Position numbers and translations under genes: made by a program. The notes beneath the pieces were generated by a model that worked only from the letters and a program-made list of their open reading frames with translations, was not told where the DNA came from and did not search any database. 64,000 bases of DNA from Aliihoeflea sp. 40Bstr573 (GTDB lineage Bacteria; Pseudomonadota; Alphaproteobacteria; Rhizobiales; Rhizobiaceae), in the NCBI RefSeq assembly GCF_024105655.1, contig NZ_JAAAMH010000001.1, positions 584,287 through 648,286 of the forward strand, in the 5' to 3' direction. Below are positions 18,721 through 26,763 of the stretch, in pieces; position 1 is the stretch's first letter, and each line of letters starts with the position of its first letter.

Positions 18721-19332
18721 ATGAGTTCAGCGGCGGTACAGATCGCTCCGACAAGAAGCGAACGTCGCGGTTTCCAGCGCGTGCGTGTGAAGATCTATGG
18801 TCGTTTCATGCTTGAGGACCGCTCCGAGTATCCCTGCCAGGTCATCGACATGTCCCCCGGCGACGTCGCTTTGCGCGCCGAGCGTCCCGGCGAGCCCGGC
18901 GAACGGGTGATCGCCTATCTCGACCATATCGGCCGCATCGAGGGCGTGGTCACGCGCCTGACCGAAGACGGCTTCGCCATGACCGTCATCGCATCGGAAC
19001 GCAAGCGTGAGAAGCTCGCTGCCCAGCTCACCTGGCTTGCCAACAAGCACGAGCTCGACCTGCCTGAGGATCGGCGCCACCAGCGTATCGCGCCGCGCAA
19101 CCCGATCACCGTCCTGCAACTTGGCGACGGCCGGCAATATCAATGCCGCATCGTCGATCTTTCGCTCTCCGGTGCCGCCGTTGAGATCAATGTCCGTCCG
19201 GCGCTCGGCGTACAGGTTACGCTCGGGGCCATGCGCGGCCAGGTCGTGCGCCATTTCCAGGACGGCATCGCTATCGAGTTCGCCGCCTTGCAGCAAGAGG
19301 AAACGCTGGACGCCGCCTTCTCCGACCGCTGA
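18721..19332 (+). CDS. Tandem PilZ-domain protein, putative cyclic-di-GMP receptor
   Basis: The 203-residue soluble protein has two PilZ domains. The first (about 14-95) starts with ERRGFQR, and its second motif reads D43-M-S-P-G-D48, a degenerate form in which glycine is misplaced. The second (about 115-200) has the standard EDRRHQR and D146-L-S-L-S-G151 motifs and is the likely cyclic-di-GMP site. A TTG at 18700 is in frame, but ATG 18721 is the more probable start. It ends at a terminator. It lies with a PAS protein and a LapG-like protease, suggesting a role in surface or motility control. Confidence 0.85.
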   Translation: MSSAAVQIAPTRSERRGFQRVRVKIYGRFMLEDRSEYPCQVIDMSPGDVALRAERPGEPGERVIAYLDHIGRIEGVVTRLTEDGFAMTVIASERKREKLAAQLTWLANKHELDLPEDRRHQRIAPRNPITVLQLGDGRQYQCRIVDLSLSGAAVEINVRPALGVQVTLGAMRGQVVRHFQDGIAIEFAALQQEETLDAAFSDR

Positions 19333-19357
19333 TCGAAAATTCCAGAAACCATCATAA

Positions 19358-19383
19358 GGGCTGGCCTCGCGCCGGCCCTTTTT
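19358..19383 (+). terminator. Intrinsic terminator after the PilZ gene
   Basis: GGGCTGGC (19358-19365) pairs with GCCGGCCC (19371-19378) with one G-U pair and a CTCGC loop, then a run of five T. It closes the PilZ transcript. Confidence 0.85.
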
Positions 19384-19553
19384 GCGTCAAAAGCCGTTCG
19401 GATCACATGGTTACTATTGGATGAAGTGAAATTCGACAATTTGAATAAGTATTGATTAGAATATCAATTGCATTTTACTCGAATATACACTTGACTTTTG
19501 GTGTGTAATAAATCCGCATCTGTCATTGTCTCTCCAAACGGGGAGACGAGAAG
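19384..19553 (+). promoter_or_regulatory. AT-rich leader upstream of the LapG-like gene
   Basis: This 170-bp stretch is far richer in A+T than its surroundings. It holds the inverted repeat ATTGAT-N6-ATCAAT (19451-19468) and a TTGACT hexamer (19491-19496), a possible -35, but no good -10 at 16-18 bp spacing. GGGGAGACGAGAAG precedes the ATG and supplies the ribosome site. The repeat is a candidate operator; no regulator can be named. Confidence 0.45.
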
Positions 19554-20165
19554 ATGGGGACTTCGAAGTATAACAAGATCGCGATCGCGGCGGCAGGATT
19601 TTTTGCCCTGCTCGCGACATCCGCCGCGGCGCAGCCCTTCATGCATGTGGGCGGACTGACCACGCAGCCGGTCGGTCATTACGATTTTTGCCAGCGCATG
19701 CCCGCGGAGTGCAAGCCGACGGCAGATGCGAGCGCGCCGACGGAACTGACGCGCGAATTGTGGGCCGAGATCATCAACGTCAACAACGTCGTCAACATCG
19801 CCGTGCGCCCGCGCACCGACATGGAGTTGTGGGGCATCGAGGAGTACTGGTCCTACCCGGTCAATGGCTATGGCGACTGCGAGGATTACGTCCTGGAAAA
19901 GCGCAAGCGCCTGATCGCGCAGGGCGTGCCGGCCTCGAACCTTCTCGTCACCGTCGTGCGCCAGCCCAATGGCGAGGGCCACGCCGTCCTGGTCGTCCAT
20001 ACCTCGATGGGCGACTTTGTCCTCGACAATCTCGAAATGCGCGTCCTGCGCTGGAACGAGACCGAATACAGCTTCCTGAAGCGCCAGTCGTCGCAGCACG
20101 CCGGAATGTGGGTCGGCATCAATGACGACCGCGACATCCTGGTCGGCAGCGTTTCTGCCAACTGA
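19554..20165 (+). CDS. Periplasmic transglutaminase-like cysteine peptidase (BTLCP, LapG-type)
   Basis: Secreted cysteine protease of the C93/BTLCP family. A signal peptide ends near SAAAQP (residue 27). The catalytic triad is C109 (GYGDCEDYVLEKR), H143 (GEGHAVLVV) and D158 (VLDNLEM). D108 and E110 flank the cysteine, as in LapG, where they bind calcium. LapG proteins cleave the retention module of large surface adhesins and are held inactive by the cyclic-di-GMP receptor LapD; neither adhesin nor LapD is in this window. Length 203 residues is normal. The PilZ gene is just upstream, but a terminator separates them. Confidence 0.85.
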   Translation: MGTSKYNKIAIAAAGFFALLATSAAAQPFMHVGGLTTQPVGHYDFCQRMPAECKPTADASAPTELTRELWAEIINVNNVVNIAVRPRTDMELWGIEEYWSYPVNGYGDCEDYVLEKRKRLIAQGVPASNLLVTVVRQPNGEGHAVLVVHTSMGDFVLDNLEMRVLRWNETEYSFLKRQSSQHAGMWVGINDDRDILVGSVSAN

Positions 20166-20212
20166 GCAAATAGCCCGGTCGAGCCCCCACTCCCCGTCCG
20201 TTCGGCCAGGCT

Positions 20213-20242
20213 GGAGCCGGTTCTTCCCCGAGAACCGGCTCC
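20213..20242. terminator. Hairpin at a convergent gene junction
   Basis: A 12-bp perfect stem, GGAGCCGGTTCT (20213-20224) with AGAACCGGCTCC (20231-20242), has a six-base loop TCCCCG and is followed by AACTTT. It lies between the convergent LapG-like and carbonic-anhydrase genes and probably terminates both. The T-run is weak. Confidence 0.7.
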
Positions 20243-20247
20243 AACTT

Positions 20248-20772
20248 TCAGTCGGCGCGCTTCATGCCTTTTGTGAATCGCTTGCCGTTGGCGACATAGC
20301 TCGCGGCCGAGGCGCGCAGCGCATCCTCGTTGGACAGCGTCCGGATTGCCTTGGCGGGCGAACCGACGATCAGCGAGTTGTCGGGAAATTCCTTGCCCTC
20401 GGTGACCAGAGCGCCGGCGCCGACCAGTGAATTCTTCCCGATCTTCGCGCCGTTGAGGATGATCGCGCCCATTCCCACGAGTGTATTGTCGCCGATCGTG
20501 CAGCCATGCAGGATCGCCCGATGGCCGATGGTGCAGCCCTTGCCAACGGTGAGCGGATAGCCCGGATCGGTGTGCATCATCGTGTGCTCCTGCACATTGG
20601 AGCCCTTCCCGACCTCGATGCGCTCGTTGTCGCCGCGCAGCACGGCGCCGAACCAAACGCCCACATCCCTGCCAAGCGTGACCTTCCCGATCACATGCGC
20701 GTCCGGCGCGATCCAGTTCGTGTCCCGATCCGCGAATTGCGGCCCGATGCCATCGAGTTCATAGACCGGCAT
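20248..20772 (-). CDS. Gamma-carbonic anhydrase family protein (left-handed beta-helix)
   Basis: Trimeric hexapeptide-repeat protein of the Cam/CaiE/PaaY group, predicted to bind zinc at subunit interfaces. The 174 residues form a left-handed beta-helix from the repeated [LIV]-G-x-x-x-x units. Metal-ligand histidines are visible in [10 protein letters not shown] and [11 protein letters not shown], and the [10 protein letters not shown] block is conserved. Many family members have weak or no hydratase activity, so the enzyme call is cautious. ATG 20772 is divergent from the following membrane-protein gene. Confidence 0.87.
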   Translation of the reverse strand: MPVYELDGIGPQFADRDTNWIAPDAHVIGKVTLGRDVGVWFGAVLRGDNERIEVGKGSNVQEHTMMHTDPGYPLTVGKGCTIGHRAILHGCTIGDNTLVGMGAIILNGAKIGKNSLVGAGALVTEGKEFPDNSLIVGSPAKAIRTLSNEDALRASAASYVANGKRFTKGMKRAD

Positions 20773-20869
20773 GCTCTTCCTCCAGGCTGTTGCTTTACGC
20801 CGCGTTTACCATGTTCGCGCGAAGATGAAACCGCCGACCCGGCAGGCAACCAGGCCCGAACAGAGCGCG

Positions 20870-21601
20870 ATGACCGACTTCACACGTTTCGACAATGCCA
20901 CGATCGAGGAAGTCGGCAGCGGCTTCATGATGAAGATCTTCTATGTCTTCATCGCGCTGGCGCTGGTCTCGGTCGGCATCAGCTATGCTGGCAAGACCTT
21001 CGGCCGTGCGATCGCGCTCGCTGGCCATACCGACGATACGACGATCCAGGGCGTCGTGATCGATAGTGAGATGATCGCTGTCCCCGCCAACATGATCCGC
21101 TTCGCGAAGGACCGCCGTTCGGGCGAAGCCAACCGGCTCGATCTCTACCTGTCCTGGCCACGGCTCCAAGGCTATTCGCAGGACGAGCGCGCGCTCTTCA
21201 ACCATGCCGGTGCCGACAATCGCATCATCTTCGCCAGCTTCGAGCCGCGCTCGATGCCGCGCGACATGTCGAACCGTCTGACGCCGATCTATCGGCTGCT
21301 GATCGAAGAACCGGGAGAAATGGTGGAAGCCGGGCTCGTTGCCCATCGCTTCATCAAGGCGTCCGGCTATGGCGACGAGATGCTGATCGTCGACCCGACG
21401 CGGTTCGTAGCCCCCTTCGTGGCACGTTGCCTGACGGGAGCGGAAGCCGATACCGCGCTGGCGCCTTGCGAGCGCGATATCGATGTCGGCGCCAATCTGT
21501 CGCTGCGCTATCGCTTTCCGCGGGCGCTACTTGACGACTGGAAGGCGCTTGATGCCGGCATGCGCGAGTTCGCCGCAAGGGTTCTGCAGCCGGCCGGCTG
21601 A
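20870..21601 (+). CDS. Hypothetical single-pass membrane protein
   Basis: I do not recognise this family. From ATG 20870 the protein has about 243 residues: a 20-residue polar N-terminus, one transmembrane helix (MKIFYVFIALALVSVGISYA, about 20-39), then a periplasmic domain of about 200 residues with LSWPRLQGYS, IYRLLIEEPGEM and a pair of cysteines (ARCLTGAEADTALAPCERD) that could form a disulfide. The frame is also open from 20771, with an ATG at 20825, but the shorter start leaves room for divergent promoters. Codon use matches neighbours, so it is a real gene. Its stop abuts the convergent DUF3126 gene. Confidence 0.7.
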   Translation: MTDFTRFDNATIEEVGSGFMMKIFYVFIALALVSVGISYAGKTFGRAIALAGHTDDTTIQGVVIDSEMIAVPANMIRFAKDRRSGEANRLDLYLSWPRLQGYSQDERALFNHAGADNRIIFASFEPRSMPRDMSNRLTPIYRLLIEEPGEMVEAGLVAHRFIKASGYGDEMLIVDPTRFVAPFVARCLTGAEADTALAPCERDIDVGANLSLRYRFPRALLDDWKALDAGMREFAARVLQPAG

Positions 21602-21811
21602 TCAGGCGAGATCGACGTCCAGAATGGCCATCGAGAAATTGTAGGACAGTTCGCCGTCGTCATCGTCCTTGAAGATGATGCCCAGGAACTCGTCTCCGAC
21701 ATAGAGCTCGCAGGAATCATCCTTGCGCGGGCGCGCCTTCACCTCGAGCTGCGGGTTCTGGAACGTCCGCTTGAAATAGGCGTCGAGCTTTCGGATTTCT
21801 TCCGGTTTCAA
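21602..21811 (-). CDS. DUF3126 family protein
   Basis: Small conserved alphaproteobacterial protein of unknown function. From the TTG start at 21811 it has 69 residues: MKPEEIRKLDAYFKRTF..., then ARPRKDDSCELYVGDEFLG and DDGELSYNFSMAILDVDL, the family's whole length. The open frame runs upstream to 22063 across cysE, but there is no family similarity there. A CGGAG ribosome site lies 8 bases before the TTG, which decides the start. It lies 95 bases downstream of cysE on the same strand. Confidence 0.85.
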   Translation of the reverse strand: MKPEEIRKLDAYFKRTFQNPQLEVKARPRKDDSCELYVGDEFLGIIFKDDDDGELSYNFSMAILDVDLA

Positions 21812-21906
21812 TGGGATTACTCCGGTCCTGGTTGGAAAGAGAGGGGCTTCTGGCATGCACTCGACGGGCATGTAAAGCCAAAAGCGCCCCTTCCAACCCG
21901 GCATCG

Positions 21907-22737
21907 TCAACCCTGCGAAGGCTGCGCTGTCAGGAGCTGGTCCATTGCGCGCGAGGGTTCCTCGCATCCCGCCTCGCCGACGATCCTTGCCGGCACACCG
22001 GCCACCGTCTTGTTGTTGGGGACCGATTGCAGCACCACCGAGCCGGCAGCGACCTTGGTGCAATGTCCGATTTCGATATTGCCGAGGATCTTCGCCCCGG
22101 CGCCGATGAGGACGCCGTGGCGGATTTTCGGATGCCGGTCGCCGCCCGCTTTACCGGTGCCGCCAAGCGTCACGCCATGCAGCATCGACACGTCGTCCTC
22201 CACCACCGCCGTCTCACCCACGACGAGGCCGGTCGCATGATCGAGAAAGATGCCCTTGCCCAACCGTGCGGCCGGGTGGATGTCGGTCTGGAAGATCGCC
22301 GATGATCGGCTCTGCAGGTAGAGCGCGAAGTCCTTGCGCCCCTGCGTCCACAGCCAATGCGCCAGCCGATGCGTCTGGATCGCGTGGAACCCCTTGAAGT
22401 AGAGCACCGGCATCAGGAACCGGTCGCAGGCCGGATCGCGGTCGAAATAGGCCTGGATGTCGACGCGTACGGTGGAACTCCAGTCCGCGTTGTCGCGCAG
22501 CATCGCCTTGTAGGTCTGGCGGATGAGGTCAGCGCCGAGATCTTGATGGTGCAGCCGTTCGGAAAGGCGGTGGATCACCGCGTCCTCCAGGCTGTCCTGA
22601 TTGAGGATCGTCGCGTACAGGAATGCGGAGAGGATGGGATCGCACGCAACCGCGTCGGCAGCTTCCTGGCGCACCGCGCTCCAGATTGGATCGACCGGTT
22701 GCACCGGGTGGCTGCGGGCCTTCATCGAAATCGTCAT
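21907..22737 (-). CDS. cysE: Serine O-acetyltransferase
   Basis: First committed step of cysteine synthesis: L-serine plus acetyl-CoA gives O-acetylserine. The 276-residue product has the N-terminal SATase helical domain (DPIWSAVRQEAADAV, cited in part; YFDRDPACDRF; FKGFHAIQTHRLAHWLW) and a C-terminal left-handed beta-helix with DIHPAARLGKGIFLDHATG, HGVTLGGTGK and GDRHPKIRHGVLIGAGAKILG (in part). ATG 22737 has AGGGGAAG upstream. It is divergent from an enoyl-CoA hydratase gene. Confidence 0.95.
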   Translation of the reverse strand: MTISMKARSHPVQPVDPIWSAVRQEAADAVACDPILSAFLYATILNQDSLEDAVIHRLSERLHHQDLGADLIRQTYKAMLRDNADWSSTVRVDIQAYFDRDPACDRFLMPVLYFKGFHAIQTHRLAHWLWTQGRKDFALYLQSRSSAIFQTDIHPAARLGKGIFLDHATGLVVGETAVVEDDVSMLHGVTLGGTGKAGGDRHPKIRHGVLIGAGAKILGNIEIGHCTKVAAGSVVLQSVPNNKTVAGVPARIVGEAGCEEPSRAMDQLLTAQPSQG

Positions 22738-22837
22738 CGGCTTCCCCTGTCATCGGGCTTGGCAGTCACGGAATTCTAGTCCACACACGACGCGGATTGA
22801 ACTCAGATTTCCTTAACTTGGCTTCAGGTGGCGTAAA

Positions 22838-23638
22838 TTGTTCGAGATTCAAGAAGGTTTGGTAAAGCCGGGCTTTCGTGTCAACCGCGCCGGCCTTGTG
22901 GTCTCGCTTCAGATCGAGCGTCCCGACAAGAAAAACGCGCTGACCCAGTCCATGTGGCTGGATCTGGCCGTCCTCTTCGAGGCCCTCGCAGCCGACAAAG
23001 ACGTCCGCGCCATCGTCCTGTCAGGGACGGGGGGCCATTTCTGCGCCGGCGCCGACATCTCCGAATTCGACACGGTGCGTCGCGGGGAACGGGCCGCCAT
23101 CTATGAGGATGCCAATTCGCGCGCGTTCCGCGCCGTGCGCGACTGCCCCGTGCCGACGATCGCTGCCATCAATGGCATCTGCTTTGGCGGCGGCTTCGGC
23201 CTTGCCGCCGCCTGCGATCTGCGCGTTGCCTCGCCCGATGCGCTGTTCAGCGTTCCTGCCGCCAGGCTCGGCCTTGCCTATCCGGTCGACGCCATGGCCG
23301 ACATCGTCCATGCGCTCGGGCCGCAGCTTGCCCGCTATATGACCTTCACCGCCGGACGGCTCGACGCGCCGACAGCACAGGCGCTCGGATTCCTGCTTGA
23401 AGTGACCGACCTGCCGCCCGCGATCGACCGTGCGCTGGAGATCGCGACGGTGATCGCAACCAACGCACCTCTCTCGGTGCGCGCCTCGAAGGCAGCGATC
23501 CGGGCTGTGCTGACCGCCGATCCCCTGGATAACGCGCGGGCCGCCGAACTGGGCGGCGCGACATTCACCAGTGCCGACTATGAAGAAGGTCGGACGGCCT
23601 TCAAGGAAAAGCGCAACGCAACCTTCACCGGCCTTTAG
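22838..23638 (+). CDS. Enoyl-CoA hydratase/isomerase family protein
   Basis: Crotonase-fold enzyme acting on an acyl-CoA. The 266 residues show the family core: IERPDKKNALT, HFCAGADISEF (oxyanion hole), PVPTIAAINGICFGGGFGLAAACDLR (in part), FSVPAARLGLAYP. The catalytic glutamate positions of canonical hydratases are not both evident, so isomerase or another crotonase reaction is possible. TTG 22838 with AGGTGG six bases upstream is the best start. Neighbours (cysE, MHYT protein) give no pathway. Confidence 0.85.
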   Translation: MFEIQEGLVKPGFRVNRAGLVVSLQIERPDKKNALTQSMWLDLAVLFEALAADKDVRAIVLSGTGGHFCAGADISEFDTVRRGERAAIYEDANSRAFRAVRDCPVPTIAAINGICFGGGFGLAAACDLRVASPDALFSVPAARLGLAYPVDAMADIVHALGPQLARYMTFTAGRLDAPTAQALGFLLEVTDLPPAIDRALEIATVIATNAPLSVRASKAAIRAVLTADPLDNARAAELGGATFTSADYEEGRTAFKEKRNATFTGL

Positions 23639-23751
23639 TTCAGTATTTGATTACCACACGGCTCTGTGATCGTTCGGCGCCCCGCCAGATACCACACTCG
23701 TTAACCAAGCGCGCGTATTGGTGGGGCTTCGACTGCATTGAGGGTGGTGAC

Positions 23752-25806
23752 GTGCTGCAAGTAATCTCGTGTCTTGTCTACGAACATGACTATCGATACG
23801 TGCTTCTGGCGGCTGTCATCTGTGTGGCCGGTTCGTTGATGTCCATGCGGCTCTTCGCGCGCACCCGGCGCACCACCGGCGCCCGCCGCGCCAACTGGCT
23901 GTTCCTTGCCGGCGTTGTGTCGGGCAGCGCCATCTGGACCACCCATTTTGTGGCCATGATGGGCTACATGCCGGCACTTCAGCACGCCTACGATCCGGCG
24001 ATCACGTTGATCTCGCTCTTCCTCGCGATCGGCTTTTGCACCATCGGCATGGTCGTCGCCGCCAGCACGCGCACCAGCGTGCTGATCGAGTTCGGTGGAG
24101 CGATCCTTGGCGTTGGCATTGCCGTGATGCACTATGCCGGCATGAGCGCCATGCGCGTAACCGCGCAGATGGCATGGGATCCCACTCTGGTCGCAATCTC
24201 GGTCGCGCTCGGCGCGTTCTTCGGCGCGGTCGCGATGAACCGCATCGCACGGCCCGTCACGCGCTTTTGCCGCTATGGCGGCGCGCTGGCGCTTATCCTC
24301 GCCATCGTCTCCATGCACTTCACCGGCATGGGCGCGCTAACGCTGATGCCGGACTTGTCCATCTCCGTGCCGGATAAGGGCATCTCCGACAGCCTGCTTA
24401 TCCTCGGCGTTCTCGCTGTCATGTCGCTCGTCATGGGCACGGGCCTGTCGAGCTACTTGATCGACAACCACAACGAGGTCGAAGCTGTCCAGCGCTACCG
24501 ACAGCTCGCGCTGCACGACGCCGTCACCGGCCTGCCGAACCGTCACCACCTCGCAAGCAAGCTGGGTGAGATCATCGGCGGCGACTACGACGACACCTCG
24601 CGCATCGCGGTGATCGCCATCGATCTCGACCGCTTCAAGGACATCAACGACGTCCACGGCCATGCAGCCGGCGACATCGTCCTGAAGATCATTGCCGAGC
24701 GCCTTTCAGCCTGCCTCCAGGATGGCGAGTTTCTGGCCCGCGTCGGCGGCGACGAGTTCGTCGCGGTCAAGACCGGGCTCTATCAAAAGAGCCAGGCGCT
24801 CGAATTCGCTGCCCGGCTCCATGCAGTGGTCTGCAGCCCGGTCGAGGACGCGGCTCGCGTTCTGACTGTCGGCGCCAGCCTCGGCGTCGCCTATTACCCG
24901 GACGATGCGTCGGACGCGTCGACGCTCCTGAGCCGCGCCGACCTCGCCATGTACCGGGCCAAGCAGTCGGCCTTCACCAGCATATGCCGTTACGATTCGT
25001 CGATGGACGAGGCCAACCGCACGCGCTCCGCCATGTCGCTCGAGCTGCGACATGCCGTGGAGCGCAACGAACTCGAACTATACTACCAGCCGCAGAACGA
25101 CGTCGCTTCGGGCGACCTGGTCGGCTTTGAAGCGCTGGTGCGTTGGAACCACCCCCAGCGCGGACTGGTCTCGCCGGTCGACTTTATTCCGCTTGCCGAG
25201 GAAACCGGGCTGATCCTGCCCATCGGCGAATGGGTTCTGCGTGAAGCCTGTACTCAGGCCGCGCGCTGGTCGAATCCCTACAAGATCGCGGTCAATGTCG
25301 CGTCGGCGCAAATCTCGCAGTCGGACCTTCCCCGACTGGTGGACGAGATCCTCGCCGAAACCGGCCTGCCCGCCTCGCGTCTTGAACTCGAAATCACCGA
25401 GTCGAGCATCATCGAGGATCACCAGCATGCCCTCTCAGTCGTCCGCAAGCTGAAGTCACGCGGCATCAGCATTGCGATGGACGACTACGGAACCGGCTAT
25501 TCCTCGCTGTCGACGCTCCAGAACTTCCCCTTCGACAAGATCAAGATCGACCGCTCCTTCATCGCCAGTATCGACACGAGCGCGCAGGCGATGGCGATCG
25601 TTCGCTCGACCATCATCCTGGCTGAAAGCCTGCACATTCCGGTTCTTGCCGAAGGCGTCGAAAGCGCGTCGCACCTCAAGTTCCTGCGCGATCAGGGCTG
25701 TCACGAAGCACAGGGCTATTTCTTCGGCAAGCCCGTTCCGATAGCCAACATCCAGTCGCTCGTCGACTTGAAGGTCATCGACATGCCAATGTTGAAAACA
25801 GCCTGA
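23752..25806 (+). CDS. MHYT-GGDEF-EAL membrane protein, cyclic-di-GMP turnover
   Basis: The 684-residue membrane protein has an N-terminal MHYT sensor domain of seven helices (about 1-235) with the repeats THFVAMMGYM, MHYAGMSAMR and MHFTGMGAL, thought to bind a metal and sense a gas or redox signal. A GGDEF domain follows with G332-G-D-E-F336 intact, so diguanylate cyclase activity is possible. The C-terminal EAL domain has E460-A-L462, ESSIIED and DDYGTGYSS, suggesting active phosphodiesterase. GTG 23752 with AGGGTGG at 5 bases is preferred over an upstream in-frame start at 23647. Net direction of activity cannot be told from sequence. Confidence 0.92.
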   Translation: MLQVISCLVYEHDYRYVLLAAVICVAGSLMSMRLFARTRRTTGARRANWLFLAGVVSGSAIWTTHFVAMMGYMPALQHAYDPAITLISLFLAIGFCTIGMVVAASTRTSVLIEFGGAILGVGIAVMHYAGMSAMRVTAQMAWDPTLVAISVALGAFFGAVAMNRIARPVTRFCRYGGALALILAIVSMHFTGMGALTLMPDLSISVPDKGISDSLLILGVLAVMSLVMGTGLSSYLIDNHNEVEAVQRYRQLALHDAVTGLPNRHHLASKLGEIIGGDYDDTSRIAVIAIDLDRFKDINDVHGHAAGDIVLKIIAERLSACLQDGEFLARVGGDEFVAVKTGLYQKSQALEFAARLHAVVCSPVEDAARVLTVGASLGVAYYPDDASDASTLLSRADLAMYRAKQSAFTSICRYDSSMDEANRTRSAMSLELRHAVERNELELYYQPQNDVASGDLVGFEALVRWNHPQRGLVSPVDFIPLAEETGLILPIGEWVLREACTQAARWSNPYKIAVNVASAQISQSDLPRLVDEILAETGLPASRLELEITESSIIEDHQHALSVVRKLKSRGISIAMDDYGTGYSSLSTLQNFPFDKIKIDRSFIASIDTSAQAMAIVRSTIILAESLHIPVLAEGVESASHLKFLRDQGCHEAQGYFFGKPVPIANIQSLVDLKVIDMPMLKTA

Positions 25807-25828
25807 GACGATTCAACTTTTCAGCCGA

Positions 25829-26644
25829 TTATCGTAACCGGTTGATCGCATTGGCGGCTTCGACCGCCAAGGGGGCGAAGCGCGTGCGAAACGCATCCGG
25901 CGTCCATTCGCTGAGCGACCCGGCGACATGGATCGCGCCGAGGGGCTTGCCGCCCTGCCCCAGTACGGCAACGCCCAGTGCGACCTCACCCACCAGCACT
26001 TCCTCCACCGTCAGCGCATAGCCGTTCAGGCGCGCTTCGCGCACCATGGCCCGCACCTCGTCCGGCACGGTGATGGTTTTGTCCGTGAACGGGCGCCGAT
26101 CCGAACGCGCGATGATATCGTCCACCTGCGTATCGGAAAGGTGCGCCATGATCGCCCGCCCCCCGGAGGTGCAGAAGGTCGGCACCGAATGGCCGACCAG
26201 CGTGGCGAAGAAGGTCTCGCGTTTGCTCTGCATCCGCGCGGCATAGACCACGCGCAGGTCGTCGAAGAGACTGAGGTCGATGCGCTCGCGCGCGTTCTTG
26301 CGCAGATCGAGCAGAACCGGCGTCGCCCGCTCGATCAATTTGTTCAGCCTCAGATAATCGACCGTGTGATCGAGCACGCGGATTCCCGGCACGAAACCCC
26401 GGCCCGTCTCGTCTCGCTCGACATAGCCAAGGGCCCGCAAGGTGTGGAGAACGCGTTGCGCGGCACTGCGCCCTGTCCCGCTCGCCTCGGCGATTTCGGT
26501 CAGGCTGAGAGGCTGCTCGGCCTTGTGGAAAACCGAAAGAACGTGCATCGCGCGGGCGATCGACTGGACGAAGAGGGGGTCGTCCTTCTGGCTCTGGTCA
26601 AGAACCCGCGCGCCGTCTTCTCCACTGCTGATGCTGCGGTTCAT
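25829..26644 (-). CDS. IclR-family transcriptional regulator
   Basis: Predicted repressor or activator of the divergent peptidase/ABC operon. The N-terminal winged helix-turn-helix (about 22-85) shows SIARAMHVLSVFHKAEQPLSLTEIAEASG (in part) and RSAAQRVLHTLRALGYVERDE (in part). The C-terminal IclR effector domain (about 100-265) follows. ATG 26644 follows GGGGGG and gives 271 residues; the frame remains open to 26821, but that part crosses the M81 gene start. A perfect inverted repeat at 26701-26718 in the divergent region is a candidate operator. Confidence 0.88.
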   Translation of the reverse strand: MNRSISSGEDGARVLDQSQKDDPLFVQSIARAMHVLSVFHKAEQPLSLTEIAEASGTGRSAAQRVLHTLRALGYVERDETGRGFVPGIRVLDHTVDYLRLNKLIERATPVLLDLRKNARERIDLSLFDDLRVVYAARMQSKRETFFATLVGHSVPTFCTSGGRAIMAHLSDTQVDDIIARSDRRPFTDKTITVPDEVRAMVREARLNGYALTVEEVLVGEVALGVAVLGQGGKPLGAIHVAGSLSEWTPDAFRTRFAPLAVEAANAINRLR

Positions 26645-26700
26645 GTCCGCCCCCCTGAATGGCTGTTGACGGCAGGTCTTACCACCTCTACCGTTGAATT

Positions 26701-26718
26701 GCGATATCTCTATATCGC
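26701..26718. promoter_or_regulatory. Candidate IclR operator in the divergent iclR/M81 region
   Basis: GCGATAT (26701-26707) and ATATCGC (26712-26718) form a perfect inverted repeat around CTCT. The repeat lies 57 bp from the iclR start and 46 bp from the M81 start, so one bound regulator could control both genes. Confidence 0.5.
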
Positions 26719-26763
26719 TAGCCGATACAGAATGTCGTCGACACTCCAGCCCTGGGAATCGAA

